Below are positions 44,865 to 53,905 of a DNA stretch of 64,000 bases, piece by piece. The stretch spans positions 4,030,001 to 4,094,000 of the forward strand of contig NZ_JACCBB010000001.1 of the NCBI RefSeq assembly GCF_013409345.1. The letters are read 5' to 3'. The stretch comes from Kineococcus aurantiacus. Lineage in GTDB: Bacteria > Actinomycetota > Actinomycetes > Actinomycetales > Kineococcaceae. Under the pieces are notes generated by a model. The model did no database searches and was not told the origin of the DNA. It saw nothing but the letters and a program-made list of their open reading frames with translations. The number at the start of each line of letters is the position of its first letter. The stretch's first letter is position 1. A program made the position numbers and the translations under genes.

Positions 44865-45431
44865 GTGAACACCGAACCCGTCAGACGGATGTCGAAGGAG
44901 GACCGGCGCGAGCAGATCCTCACCGCCGCCGGGCGCGTGGTCGCCCAGGTGGGGCTGACCGGGGCCAGCACCGACGTCATCGCCCGCGAGGCAGGGGTGT
45001 CCCAGCCCTACGTGGTGCGGACGTTCGGCGGCAAGCAACCCCTCCTGGACGCCCTCTTCGCCCGCGTCGCCGACCGCATCGTCGCGGCCTTCGCCGACGC
45101 CCCGACCGACGGGCCGCCCGAGGTGTGCCTGGGCCGGGCGTACATGCGCCTGGTGGAGGACCGCGACGTCCTGCTCGTGCTCATGCACGGGTTCACCGCC
45201 AGCGCCGAGCCGGGCATCGGCGAGGCCACCCGGCGCTGCATGGACACGGTGTACCGCATCACCCGCGAACGCCTCGGCGACGACGTGGTGGCGACCCGGT
45301 TCATCGCGCACGGCATGCTGCTCAACGTGCTGCTGGCCATGGACTCCTGGAACCACCCCGAGCTCGACGCGCTCACGGCGCTCGCGAACATGACCGCCAC
45401 GGCCGCCGAGCTGCAGGCGAAGCTCGCGTGA
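44865..45431 (+). CDS. TetR-family transcriptional regulator
   Basis: A 188-aa repressor: N-terminal helix-turn-helix (about 10-55, REQILTAAGRVVAQVGLTGAS and IAREAGVSQPYVVRTFGGKQPLL) with an all-helical ligand domain behind it. It is divergent from the MFS pump gene and overlaps truB by 4 nt at its stop (GTGA). GTG 44865 is preferred to TTG 44856 because the latter overlaps the -10-like TACCTT. Ligand unknown; probably a pump substrate. Confidence 0.9.
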   Translation: MNTEPVRRMSKEDRREQILTAAGRVVAQVGLTGASTDVIAREAGVSQPYVVRTFGGKQPLLDALFARVADRIVAAFADAPTDGPPEVCLGRAYMRLVEDRDVLLVLMHGFTASAEPGIGEATRRCMDTVYRITRERLGDDVVATRFIAHGMLLNVLLAMDSWNHPELDALTALANMTATAAELQAKLA

Positions 45432-46336
45432 GGGGCGCCGGTGACCGGGCGGGGACCGGGGTGGGGGACGGGATCCTCGTCGTCGACAAGCCCGCCGGCT
45501 GGACCAGCCACGACGTCGTCGGCCGCTGCCGCCGGTTGCTCTCGACCCGGCGCGTCGGGCACGCCGGCACCCTCGACCCGGCCGCCACGGGCGTCCTGGT
45601 CCTCGGCGCCAACCGCGGGACGAAGTTCCTGACGCACCTCGTGGCCCACGACAAGGAGTACACGGCCACCGTCCGGCTGGGGGTCGCGACCCTCACCGAC
45701 GACGCCGAGGGCGAACCCCTCACCGACCCCGTCGACGCCACCGGGGTGGACCCGGACGCGCTGGCCCGGGCCGTCGCGGCCCTGACGGGCCCGATCCAGC
45801 AGGTCCCCAGCTCGGTCAGCGCCATCAAGGTCGACGGCCGCCGCAGCTACGCGCGCGTGCGCGGGGGCCAGGAGGTCGACCTGCCCGCCCGGCCCGTCAC
45901 GGTCTCCCGCTTCGACGTCCTGGCCCGCCGGCCCGAGGGGCCGTACCTCGACCTCGACGTCGTCGTCGCCGTCTCCAGCGGCACCTACGTGCGGGCGCTG
46001 GCCCGCGACCTCGGCCGGGCCCTGCACGTCGGCGGGCACCTCACGGCGCTGCGGCGCACCCGGTCCGGGCCCTTCACCCTCGCCGAGGCGCTCACCCTCG
46101 AGGAGGTCGAGGCGCAGCCGCGCGTCGAGCCCCTCGCGGCCGTGGCGCGACGGCTGTTCCCGGTGCGCGACGTCGACGACCGGGAGGCGGACAACCTCGC
46201 CCACGGCGGGTTCCTCACCGCCACCGGGGTCGACGGTCCCGTCGGGGCCTTCGCGCCGGACGGGACGCTGCTGGCCCTGGTCCAGGACACCCCCCGCGGG
46301 GCCAAGCCCCTCCTGGTGCTCGCCCCGGCCGGGTGA
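45428..46336 (+). CDS. truB: tRNA pseudouridine(55) synthase
   Basis: Makes the universal pseudouridine 55 in the T-arm of tRNAs. Signatures: ILVVDKPAGWTSHDVVGRCR, RVGHAGTLDPAATGVLVLG with the catalytic Asp, VPSSVSAIKVDGRRSYARVR, and SSGTYVRALARDLGRAL. Length is about 302 aa from the GTG overlapping the tetR stop; GTG 45461 is an internal alternative closer to the homology start. Coupling to tetR is odd, since truB normally follows rbfA. Confidence 0.95.
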   Translation: MRGAGDRAGTGVGDGILVVDKPAGWTSHDVVGRCRRLLSTRRVGHAGTLDPAATGVLVLGANRGTKFLTHLVAHDKEYTATVRLGVATLTDDAEGEPLTDPVDATGVDPDALARAVAALTGPIQQVPSSVSAIKVDGRRSYARVRGGQEVDLPARPVTVSRFDVLARRPEGPYLDLDVVVAVSSGTYVRALARDLGRALHVGGHLTALRRTRSGPFTLAEALTLEEVEAQPRVEPLAAVARRLFPVRDVDDREADNLAHGGFLTATGVDGPVGAFAPDGTLLALVQDTPRGAKPLLVLAPAG

Positions 46337-46351
46337 ACCCCGCCCCGCCGC

Positions 46352-47500
46352 TCAGGTGGGGACGGGGGTGGGCGGCGCGGGCCGCACCCGCGGGCGCCCG
46401 GTCAGCGCCACGGCCAGCGGCAGCCGGCTCAGCAGCTGGACGAGCGCGACGGAGCCCAGCAGCGTGCCCACCCAGGTCAGCACGAACACCACGGGCAGCG
46501 GCCACGCCGAGCCGCCGTGCGCCCAGCCCGAGGCCCCCAGCAGCACCGACAGCACGAGGGGGTGCACGAGGTACACCCCGAACGAGACCCGCGCGCCCTC
46601 CCGGGCCAGCGCGGTGACCATCGCGGTGACCGGCGCGGTGACCGGCGTCGGTCCCCGCCGCAGGCGCGCGCCGAGGGCGAGCAGCCCCAGGGCCGCCGCC
46701 GGCCCCCACACCACCGAGACCGGCTGCAGCGGCTCGGAGGCCCGGACGGGGTCGGCGCCGGCCAGCACCTGGGCGGCGAAGGTCCCCAGGTCCAGCGCGA
46801 GCGCGGCCCCCACGACCGCGGGCACCGCCGCCCGGTGCCGGCCGACCCACGCCAGGACCGCCTCGTGGTGGCAGGCGGCGACCGCCCCCACCAGCAGCGG
46901 GAACACGTACGTCAGGACGAGCTGGTTGGGTGACAGCCACAGGTTCTGCGCCCACCCGCCGGGGGCGGGCACCCACCGCAGGACCGCCAGGTACGTCGCC
47001 TGCACCGCCCCCGCGACCCCGAGCAGGGCGGCGTGGTGCCGGCGCGTGCGCAGGACGAGCAGCAGCAGCAGCGGGAAGAGCAGGTACGCCTGCAGCGCCA
47101 CCTGCAGGAAGTACAGGTGGTACATGCCGGTGCCCATCACCAGGCTGTGCCTCAGGCCGCGCAGGGCGTCGGCGCTCCACGGGTCCCGGCCCTCCAGCCG
47201 GGTCAGCCAGTACAGGACCGTCCACACCGTGTAGGGCAGCCCCACCAGCGCGAACCGCCGGCGCCAGAAGCGCAGCAACCCGGCCCCCGGGGCCGGGGGC
47301 CGGGTCGCGGCCGAGCGGGTCAGGACGAACGCCGTGAGGATGAAGAACGTCTCCCGGCCGAAGTGCAGCAGCTGCAGCCCCAGCCCGGTGCCCAGCTCAC
47401 CGGTGCCCACCGAGCCCAGGGTGTGCAGGCCGACGACGGCGGCGAAGCCGGTCGTCCGCACGACGTCGATCTCGGGCAGGTGCCGGGTGCGCTGAGCCAT
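46352..47500 (-). CDS. Acyltransferase family 3 membrane protein
   Basis: A 382-aa protein with about ten hydrophobic segments. EIDVVRTTGFAAVVGLHTLG at the N-terminus and FGRETFFILTAFVLTRSA resemble the acyltransferase-3 core (IDxLRxxAxxxVxxxH and FFxxSGF), though the conserved Arg-Ala-Ile-Ala context is diverged. Such proteins O-acetylate surface glycans, lipids or antibiotics. A short 12-bp tandem repeat (GCGGTGACC units at 46611-46646) encodes VTAPVTAMVTA. Convergent with truB. Substrate unknown. Confidence 0.7.
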   Translation of the reverse strand: MAQRTRHLPEIDVVRTTGFAAVVGLHTLGSVGTGELGTGLGLQLLHFGRETFFILTAFVLTRSAATRPPAPGAGLLRFWRRRFALVGLPYTVWTVLYWLTRLEGRDPWSADALRGLRHSLVMGTGMYHLYFLQVALQAYLLFPLLLLLVLRTRRHHAALLGVAGAVQATYLAVLRWVPAPGGWAQNLWLSPNQLVLTYVFPLLVGAVAACHHEAVLAWVGRHRAAVPAVVGAALALDLGTFAAQVLAGADPVRASEPLQPVSVVWGPAAALGLLALGARLRRGPTPVTAPVTAMVTALAREGARVSFGVYLVHPLVLSVLLGASGWAHGGSAWPLPVVFVLTWVGTLLGSVALVQLLSRLPLAVALTGRPRVRPAPPTPVPT

Positions 47501-47583
47501 CGCGGGTCATCCTCGCGGCAGCCGTGGACGCGTGTCACCCCGGCGCACCGGCGCCGGGGCGGCACGTCGTCCGAGGAGCGCCC

Positions 47584-48888
47584 TCAGGCGTCGACGGTCT
47601 CGCGGGCGGTGTGCCGGTCGCGGAACCGGGCCAGGTCCAGGATGCCCTCGCGCTTGGCCACCAGGGCCGGGACGAGGGCCTGCCCCGTCACGTTGACGGC
47701 CGTGCGGCCCATGTCGAGGATCGGGTCGATCGCCAGCAGCAGCCCGACACCGGCCAGCGGCAGCCCCAGCGTCGAGAGGGTGAGCGTCAGCATCACCGTC
47801 GCGCCCGTGAGCCCGGCGGTGGCCGCGGACCCCACGACCGAGACGAAGGCGATGAGCAGGTAGTCGGTGATCGACAGGTGGACCCCGAAGAAGCCCGCGA
47901 CGAAGATCGCGGCCAGCGCCGGGTAGATCGCCGCGCAGCCGTCCATCTTGGTCGTCGCGCCCAGCGGGACGGCGAAGGAGGCGTACGAGCGCGGGACGCC
48001 GAGGTCCTCGGTGACGCGCTGGGTCACCGGCAGCGTGCCGATGGAGGAGCGCGAGACGAACGCCAGCTGGGTGGCCGGCCAGACCTTGGCGAAGAAGCCG
48101 CGCACGCTCAGGCCGTGGGCGCGCAGCAGCACCGGGTAGACCCCGAAGACGACCAGGGCCAGGCCGACGTAGACGTCGACGACGAACACGCCCAGCGGGC
48201 TCAGCGCGTCCCAGCCGTAGGTGGCGACCGCCTTGCCCAGCAGGCCGACGGTGCCGATCGGGGCGAGCTTGATGACCCACCACAGGACGGTCTGCACGAT
48301 CGCCAGACCCGAACGCGCCACGTTGAGGACCGGGTCGGCCTTCTCGCCGACCTTCAGGACCGCGACGCCGAGCACGACGGCGATGACGAGCAGCTGCAGG
48401 ACGTTGAAGCTCAGCGAGACGCTGCCGTCGTCGCCGCCGGAGGCCTGCAGGCCGAGGTAGTTGCCCGGGACGACGCCCTGGAGGAAGTCGAGCCAGGAAC
48501 CGGTGGAGGACGGGGCCTCCGCGGCGGCCGCGTCCACCGACGACCGGGCGCCGGGATCGGTCGCGACGCCCAGCCCGATGCCGATGGCCACGGCGATCAG
48601 CGCCGTGATCGCGAACCACAGCAGCGTCTGCCAGGCCAGGCGGGCCGCGTTCGTGACCTCGCGCAGGTTGGCGATGGAGGTGATGACGGCGAGCACGACG
48701 AGCGGCGGCACGAGCGCGCGCAGCATCGTGACGAAGATCGAGCCGACGGTCGTGAGGGTGGTCGTCAGCCAGTTCGGGTCCTCGGTGGTGCCGCCCATCG
48801 AGCGGGCGAGGGCGCCGAGCAGGACGCCGAGGACGAGACCGACGAGGACCTGCACGCCGAAGGGCGTGCGGCGCAGGCGGGTGAGCAA
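47584..48888 (-). CDS. Dicarboxylate/amino acid:cation symporter (DAACS family)
   Basis: Membrane symporter of about 434 aa. Helical hairpin motif SRSSIGTLPVTQRV corresponds to the SSSSxxTLP signature, and DMGRTAVNVTGQALVPALV to the substrate/Na+ region with the conserved NxxGxxxA pattern; ATTKMDGCAAIYPALAAIF lies in helix 7. Relatives carry glutamate, C4-dicarboxylates, serine or cystine. The TTG at 48888 has CTGGAG upstream and lets translation start after the leader hairpin; an in-frame GTG at 48927 lies inside that palindrome. A leader peptide gene precedes it. Confidence 0.88.
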   Translation of the reverse strand: MLTRLRRTPFGVQVLVGLVLGVLLGALARSMGGTTEDPNWLTTTLTTVGSIFVTMLRALVPPLVVLAVITSIANLREVTNAARLAWQTLLWFAITALIAVAIGIGLGVATDPGARSSVDAAAAEAPSSTGSWLDFLQGVVPGNYLGLQASGGDDGSVSLSFNVLQLLVIAVVLGVAVLKVGEKADPVLNVARSGLAIVQTVLWWVIKLAPIGTVGLLGKAVATYGWDALSPLGVFVVDVYVGLALVVFGVYPVLLRAHGLSVRGFFAKVWPATQLAFVSRSSIGTLPVTQRVTEDLGVPRSYASFAVPLGATTKMDGCAAIYPALAAIFVAGFFGVHLSITDYLLIAFVSVVGSAATAGLTGATVMLTLTLSTLGLPLAGVGLLLAIDPILDMGRTAVNVTGQALVPALVAKREGILDLARFRDRHTARETVDA

Positions 48889-48914
48889 GGGGGGCTCCAG
48901 GGGTGGGGTGGGTG

Positions 48915-48940
48915 GCGGGACGAGCACGTGCTCGTCCCGC
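48915..48940 (-). terminator. Perfect 26-bp palindrome, probable attenuator of the symporter gene
   Basis: The sequence from 48915 to 48940 is fully self-complementary around GAGCACGTGCTC. It starts at the last base of the leader peptide stop codon (minus strand) and ends about 27 nt before the symporter TTG. A hairpin here could act as a terminator controlled by ribosome position on the leader peptide. Alternatively it is a dimer operator. Confidence 0.6.
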
Positions 48941-49008
48941 TACCTCGCGCTCGCCGTCCGCTGCAGGTCGATGTGCAGGCGTTCGGTGAGGTCCCATCCG
49001 GTGTCCAT
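48940..49008 (-). CDS. Putative 22-aa leader peptide upstream of the DAACS symporter
   Basis: Short frame with an ATG at 49008, AGGTG about 6 nt upstream, and a TAG at 48940-48942. It encodes MDTGWDLTERLHIDLQRTA plus SAR. This resembles the actinobacterial short leader peptides with an LTxRRHVDLxRxxSAxC pattern seen upstream of sulfur and amino acid uptake genes, but the terminal Cys is missing here. A 26-bp palindrome follows directly at the stop codon. Translation-dependent attenuation is inferred. Confidence 0.55.
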   Translation of the reverse strand: MDTGWDLTERLHIDLQRTASAR

Positions 49009-49052
49009 CGCGGCACCTGCAACGGTTTCACCAGAGCACTTGTTCCCGGGGG

Positions 49053-49086
49053 CCCCGGCGGAGCCGGGTCAGCGGCTCCGCCGGGG
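49053..49086 (-). terminator. Terminator of the polyol operon
   Basis: A 13-bp stem (CCCCGGCGGAGCC at 49053-49065 with its complement at 49074-49086) and 8-nt loop, just beyond the stop of the last SDR gene on the minus strand. Confidence 0.75.
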
Positions 49087-49093
49087 CAGCGGG

Positions 49094-49864
49094 TCAGAAC
49101 AGCGTGTACCCGCCGTCGGTGACGACGACGGCCCCGGTCGAGAAGCTCGACGCCTCCGAGGCCAGGTAGACGACGGTCGCGGCGACCTCCTCGGGCGTGG
49201 AGTACCGCTGCATGGGGGCGTCCTCGATCCACATGCGCCGGAACTCCGGCCGGTCCACCGGCGCCATCTCCGTCTTGACGTACCCGGGGGCGATGGCGTT
49301 GACCCGGATGCCCAGCGGCGCCCACTCCGCGGCGAGGGACTTCGTCAGCTGGTGCACCGCGGCCTTGGAGGCGTTGTAGACGGGCTGCAGCTGCGGCCGG
49401 TTGACGATCTGCGCGCTGATGGAGCCGATGTTGACGATGTTCCCGCCGCCGTGCTCGGCCATCCACGCCGCCGCGACGACGCTGGGCAGCCAGACGCCCT
49501 TGAGGTTGGTGGTGATGACGTCGTCGTACTCCTCGTCGGTCACCTCCAGGGCCGGGCGGTGCACGCACGTGCCGGCGTTGTTGACCAGGACGTCGAGGCG
49601 GCCCAGCTCCCCGGTGACGCGCGCCACGGCCGCCTCCACCTCGGGGCGGGAGGTGACGTCCAGGCGCAGGCCCAGGGTCTTGCGGCCGGTGGAGGCCGCG
49701 ATCTCCGCAGCCGCCTCCACCGAGCGCGCCTCGTCGCGCGCGGCGACGACGACGTCGGCGCCGGCCTCGGCCAGGGCCTGGGCGAACGCGCGGCCCAGCC
49801 CGCGGTAGCCGCCGGTGACCAGGGCGACCTTGCCCTCGAGGGAGAACTTGTCCAGCACGGTCAC
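49094..49864 (-). CDS. Short-chain dehydrogenase/reductase, last gene of the polyol operon
   Basis: Classical SDR of 256 aa: cofactor motif TGGYRGLG (about 17-24), NNAG (about 94-97), catalytic Ser in IVNIGSIS, Tyr-x3-Lys in YNASKAAVHQL, and C-terminal STGAVVVTDGGYTLF. The Asp/Arg after the second strand (AARDEAR) hints at NADP or mixed use. It follows the zinc dehydrogenase by 10 nt. Polyol or keto-sugar oxidation is inferred from the operon. Confidence 0.88.
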   Translation of the reverse strand: MTVLDKFSLEGKVALVTGGYRGLGRAFAQALAEAGADVVVAARDEARSVEAAAEIAASTGRKTLGLRLDVTSRPEVEAAVARVTGELGRLDVLVNNAGTCVHRPALEVTDEEYDDVITTNLKGVWLPSVVAAAWMAEHGGGNIVNIGSISAQIVNRPQLQPVYNASKAAVHQLTKSLAAEWAPLGIRVNAIAPGYVKTEMAPVDRPEFRRMWIEDAPMQRYSTPEEVAATVVYLASEASSFSTGAVVVTDGGYTLF

Positions 49865-49874
49865 GGGGGGCTCC

Positions 49875-50924
49875 TCAGTTGCTCTCGGGGGGAGTGACGA
49901 CGACGACGGCCTTCATGCTCAGCGGGTCGGCGTCGGCGTTGAGCGCCTCCTCGACCTGCTCCAGCGGGTACCGGGCGGTCACCATGTCGTCGAGGTGGAC
50001 GGCGCCGGAGGTGGTCAGCGCGATCCCGCGGGGCCAGGTGTCGACGTAGCGGAACACCCCGGTGACGTTGATCTCGCGGGTGGCGATGAGCTGGACGGGC
50101 AGCGGCATCTCCTCCGCGCCCAGGCCCACGAGCACGACGGTGCCGCCGCCGCGGGTCGAGGCGATGCCCGAGAGCACCGCCGGGGTGGCCCCGGAGCAGT
50201 CGATGAAGGCGTCGGCCCGCAGCGCGGCGATCTCCTCGGCGTCGGCCACCGGGTGCAGCGCGCGGGTGGCGCCGAAGGAGGTGATGCGCTCGCGGCGGGA
50301 GTCGACGAAGTCGGTGACGACGACGTCGGTGGCGCCCCGGGCCCGCACGGCCTGCGCGCACATGGCGCCGATGGGCCCGGCCCCGGCGATGAGGACCTGG
50401 TCGCCGGGGCCGACGTCGGCCTTGTGGGCGGCCCACAGCCCGACCGACAGCGGTTCGAGCAGCGCGGCGGACTCGTCGGACAGGCTGTCGGGCACCGTGT
50501 ACGCCTGGTCGGCGGGCGCGGTGACGTAGTCGCAGAACGTGCCGTCGAAGGGCGGGGTCGCGTAGAACTCCATGAACGGGCACAGGTTCGACCGGCCCGT
50601 CTTGCACTGCCGGCACTGCCGGCACGGGACCTGCGGGTCGATGGCGACCCGGTCCCCGACGCGGTCCTCGCTGACGCCGCGGCCGACGCCGACGACGGTG
50701 CCGGAGACCTCGTGGCCCAGCACGATCGGCGCCGTGACGACCATGTCGCCGATCCGCCCGTGCTTGTAGTAGTGGACGTCGGAGCCGCAGACGCCGACCG
50801 ACCCGACCCGCACGAGCACCTCCCCCTCACCCGGGGTCGGCACGGGCCGTTCCTGCATCTCGATGACGCCCTGCTTCAGCAGGACGCTGGCTCGCATGGT
50901 CGTCGGGATCGTTCCGGTGGTCAT
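49875..50924 (-). CDS. Zinc-dependent polyol dehydrogenase (sorbitol/xylitol dehydrogenase-like)
   Basis: MDR-family enzyme of 349 aa: catalytic zinc site with Cys in GVCGSDVHYY and GHEVSGTVVGVG; structural zinc cysteines in DPQVPCRQCRQCKTGRSNLC; and Rossmann GAGPIGAM with an Asp (VVTDFVDSRR) at the end of strand 2, indicating NAD. The VCGSDVHYYKHGRIG start is typical of L-iditol/sorbitol and xylitol dehydrogenases. ATG start with GAGGAGAG upstream. It belongs to the ABC transporter operon. Confidence 0.88.
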   Translation of the reverse strand: MTTGTIPTTMRASVLLKQGVIEMQERPVPTPGEGEVLVRVGSVGVCGSDVHYYKHGRIGDMVVTAPIVLGHEVSGTVVGVGRGVSEDRVGDRVAIDPQVPCRQCRQCKTGRSNLCPFMEFYATPPFDGTFCDYVTAPADQAYTVPDSLSDESAALLEPLSVGLWAAHKADVGPGDQVLIAGAGPIGAMCAQAVRARGATDVVVTDFVDSRRERITSFGATRALHPVADAEEIAALRADAFIDCSGATPAVLSGIASTRGGGTVVLVGLGAEEMPLPVQLIATREINVTGVFRYVDTWPRGIALTTSGAVHLDDMVTARYPLEQVEEALNADADPLSMKAVVVVTPPESN

Positions 50925-51015
50925 CTGCGGCTCTCCTCGGGGTGCTGGTGCTGCGGGGTGGTGCGCGGTGGTGCGGGGACGAGCGTGCCCGCCCGGTGCG
51001 GCCGGCGGGAGGGGG

Positions 51016-51765
51016 TCAGCGGACGGTGTACCCGCCGTCGACGACGAGGTCGTGGCCGGTGACCATCGCCGCGGCGGGGCTGGCCAGGTACAGCACGGCG
51101 GCGGCGACCTCCTCGGGTTCGGCGAACCGGCCGACGGGGATCTGCGCCCGCAGCGCCTCGCCCCTGGGGTTGTCCCAGTTCGGCCGGGCCAGGGGGGTGA
51201 GCACGACGGTGGGGGAGACGGTGTTCACGGTGATGCCCAGCGGTCCCCACTCCAGCGCCAGGGTCCGCGTCATGCCCAGCAGCCCGGCCTTGGAGGCCGC
51301 GTAGGCGACGTGCCCCTCCAGCCCGACGGTCGCGGCCTGCGAGGCGATCGTCACGACGCGGCCCCCGCCGTGCGCGGCGAGGTGCCGCGCGACGGCCCGG
51401 GTGACGATGAAGCTGCCGGTGAGGTTCACCGCCAGGGTGCTGGACCAGCCGGCGAGGTCGATGTCCAGCGCCGGGGCGATCGTGGCGGTCCCGGCGCAGT
51501 TCACGAGCACGTCCAGCCGGCCGGCCCGCTCGACGACCCGGTCGACGGCCGAGGCCACCGACGCGGGGTCGGTGACGTCGGCCGCGACGTGGAACCGGCC
51601 GCCGGCTCCGGCCAGGGCCCGCTCGTCGCGGTCCAGGACGGCGACGGCCGTGCCCTCGGCCTCGAACGCCGCCACGACGGCCGCGCCGATGCCGCCGGCG
51701 CCCCCGGTGACGAGGGCGACGCGGGCGGGCGGGTCCACGGCCGGGTCCACGGCCGGGCTCGTCAC
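51016..51765 (-). CDS. SDR polyol dehydrogenase (DthD/GolD-like)
   Basis: SDR of 249 aa: TGGAGGIG (about 20-27), [23 protein letters not shown], then [17 protein letters not shown] and [11 protein letters not shown]. The SPTVVLT segment and GGYTxR end are shared with D-threitol and arabitol/xylitol dehydrogenases of the DthD/GolD type. It is a paralogue of the SDR at 55671-56447, with the closest identity in the C-terminal half. The GTG start overlaps the binding-protein stop by 4 nt. Confidence 0.87.
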   Translation of the reverse strand: MTSPAVDPAVDPPARVALVTGGAGGIGAAVVAAFEAEGTAVAVLDRDERALAGAGGRFHVAADVTDPASVASAVDRVVERAGRLDVLVNCAGTATIAPALDIDLAGWSSTLAVNLTGSFIVTRAVARHLAAHGGGRVVTIASQAATVGLEGHVAYAASKAGLLGMTRTLALEWGPLGITVNTVSPTVVLTPLARPNWDNPRGEALRAQIPVGRFAEPEEVAAAVLYLASPAAAMVTGHDLVVDGGYTVR

Positions 51766-52853
51766 TGCCCCGGGATCCCCTCGTCGGCGATGTCGCCGGA
51801 AGCCAGGTTCTTCTCGGTCAGTTCCGGCAGCTGCGCCAGGAACGCGGCCCGGTCGGTGACGACGTGCTGGATGGCGACGTCGACGTTCTCCTTGGTGATC
51901 TTCGGCATGTTGTAGACGGGCTCGGTGTTCACGTCCGTCCCGGCCGCGATGGCCGCCGCGACCGCCAGGCCCGCGGACAGCTCGACGGTGCCGTTCTGCA
52001 GCATCGTCCCGATGAACTCCCCGCTCTTGACGGCGTTCAGGCCGTCCTCGATGCCGTCGATCCCGACGATGGGGATCGTCTTGCCGGCCTCCTTGAGCGC
52101 CTGCAGGGCGCCGAGCCCCATGTCGTCGTTCTCCGACACGACCCCGTCGAGGTCGTCGCCGAACGCGGAGATCCAGTTCTTGACCTTGTTGACGGCCTCG
52201 TCGCGCTTCCAGTTCGCGGTGTCCATGGCGAGCACCTTGATGTCCGGGTAGTTCGCCAGGACCTGCTTGATGCCCTTGGTGCGGTTCAGCTCCCCGGACT
52301 GCCCCAGCGGGCCCTGCAGGACGACGATGTTCCCCTTGCCGCCGAGGGTGTCGGCCATCATCTGCATCTCGGCGGCACCGGCGGCGACGTCGTCGGGCTG
52401 GACGTTGCCGGCGATGTCGGTGGAGTTCAGCTCGGCGTTGACCGGCACGATGGGGATCCCGGCGGCCTTGGCCGCGGCGACCTGCGGCTGCAGGGAGTCC
52501 GCCTGGACGGGGACGACGATGATGGCGTCGACGCCGGCGTTGACGTACTGGTCGACCTGGGAGGCCTGGGTGTTGACGTCCAGGTTCGCCGAGTTCCAGA
52601 GCAGTTCGATGCCCTTGGCCTCGGCGTAGGCGTCCATGCCCTCCTTGCCGGCGGTGATGAACGAGCTCATGTCGTACACGCTGACGCCGATGCGCAGCTG
52701 CTGCGCCCCGCCGGACTCCCCGTCGCCGGAGCCGGAGCCCTTGTTCGCGGTGGGGTCGCCGGCGCCGCAGGCGGCCAGGGCCAGGGACAGGGCGCCGACC
52801 CCGAAGGAGGCGCTGAGCAGCGTGCGGCGGTTCAGGGTGCGGTCTGCGGACAT
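51762..52853 (-). CDS. Sugar/polyol ABC transporter substrate-binding lipoprotein (CUT2)
   Basis: Periplasmic-binding-protein type I (RbsB-like) of 363 aa with a twin-arginine-like N-terminus ([10 protein letters not shown]) and lipobox LALAAC (Cys 29). A Gly/Ser linker follows, then the ligand domain beginning [21 protein letters not shown] with the hinge signatures [17 protein letters not shown] and [16 protein letters not shown]. Ligand not deducible; operon suggests a sugar alcohol. ATG with GAGGAG upstream. Confidence 0.92.
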   Translation of the reverse strand: MSADRTLNRRTLLSASFGVGALSLALAACGAGDPTANKGSGSGDGESGGAQQLRIGVSVYDMSSFITAGKEGMDAYAEAKGIELLWNSANLDVNTQASQVDQYVNAGVDAIIVVPVQADSLQPQVAAAKAAGIPIVPVNAELNSTDIAGNVQPDDVAAGAAEMQMMADTLGGKGNIVVLQGPLGQSGELNRTKGIKQVLANYPDIKVLAMDTANWKRDEAVNKVKNWISAFGDDLDGVVSENDDMGLGALQALKEAGKTIPIVGIDGIEDGLNAVKSGEFIGTMLQNGTVELSAGLAVAAAIAAGTDVNTEPVYNMPKITKENVDVAIQHVVTDRAAFLAQLPELTEKNLASGDIADEGIPGQ

Positions 52854-52906
52854 CGTGGGGCTCCTCGGGTTCGGGTGGAGGGTGCGGGCCTGGGCGCGGT
52901 GGTGCG

Positions 52907-53905
52907 TCAGGCCCGGCGCTTGGTGGACCACACGTCGACGGCGACGGCGGCGACGATGAGGACGCCCTTGATGACGTCCTGCCAGTAGGCGGGGACCAGC
53001 AGCAGGTCCAGGCCGTTGTTGAGGGTCTGGATGAGCAGCAGCCCCAGGGCGGTGCCCCACACGGTGCCGCGCCCGCCCATGAGGGAGGCGCCGCCGATGA
53101 CGACGGCGGCGATGGCGTCCAGCTCGTAGCCCTGCCCCAGGTTCGGGGGGCCGGAGATGACGCGGGAGGCGAGCATGACGCCGGACAGCCCGGCCAGCAC
53201 GCCCGACAGGGCGTACACGCTGAACAGGGTGCGGCGGGCGTTGACGCCGGCGATCTCGGCGGCGACGCGGTTGCCGCCGACGGCGTAGACGCGCATGCCG
53301 TAGGAGGTGCGGCGCATGACGATCCCGAGCAGCACGATCCCGACGATCATGACGATGACGGGGATCTGCAGGCCCAGCACCTTGGTGTTGGCGATGGATC
53401 CGAACTCGGCCGGCAGGCCGTTGATCGGGGCGCCGCCGCCGATGACGTAGGCGATCCCCGACCCGGCGGTCAGCATGCCGAGGGTGGCGATGAACGGTGG
53501 CACGTCGACCCGGGAGACGAGGATCCCGTTGACGGTCCCGGCCAGCAGGCCGACCGCCATCGCGGACAGCACCGTCAGCCACACCTGCCCGGGGTTGGCC
53601 TTGGCCACGGCCGCGGACGTCATGGCGGCCACGGCGATGACCGAGCCCACGGACAGGTCGATGCCGCCGGTGAGGATGACCAGCGTCTGCCCCAGGGCGA
53701 TGAGGGCGAACGGGGCGGCGGCGATGAGGATGTTCTGCAGGTTCTCGGGGGAGGAGAACCGCAGGGAGCGGTAGGAGAAGAACGCGATGACCAGCAGCAT
53801 CACGATGAGCATCGCGCGGCGGATGAGCTGGGCGACGATCCACTCGCGGGAGAACCGCCTCCGCTGCGCGGGGACCGCCGTCGTGTCGATCTGGGTGGTG
53901 GCCAT
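52907..53905 (-). CDS. CUT2-type ABC transporter permease
   Basis: RbsC-like permease of 332 aa with about nine or ten helices: [23 protein letters not shown] is the family signature, followed by [24 protein letters not shown], the coupling loop, and [17 protein letters not shown]. The ATG shares one base with the stop of the ATPase gene and has GAAGGAGG upstream. Confidence 0.93.
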   Translation of the reverse strand: MATTQIDTTAVPAQRRRFSREWIVAQLIRRAMLIVMLLVIAFFSYRSLRFSSPENLQNILIAAAPFALIALGQTLVILTGGIDLSVGSVIAVAAMTSAAVAKANPGQVWLTVLSAMAVGLLAGTVNGILVSRVDVPPFIATLGMLTAGSGIAYVIGGGAPINGLPAEFGSIANTKVLGLQIPVIVMIVGIVLLGIVMRRTSYGMRVYAVGGNRVAAEIAGVNARRTLFSVYALSGVLAGLSGVMLASRVISGPPNLGQGYELDAIAAVVIGGASLMGGRGTVWGTALGLLLIQTLNNGLDLLLVPAYWQDVIKGVLIVAAVAVDVWSTKRRA

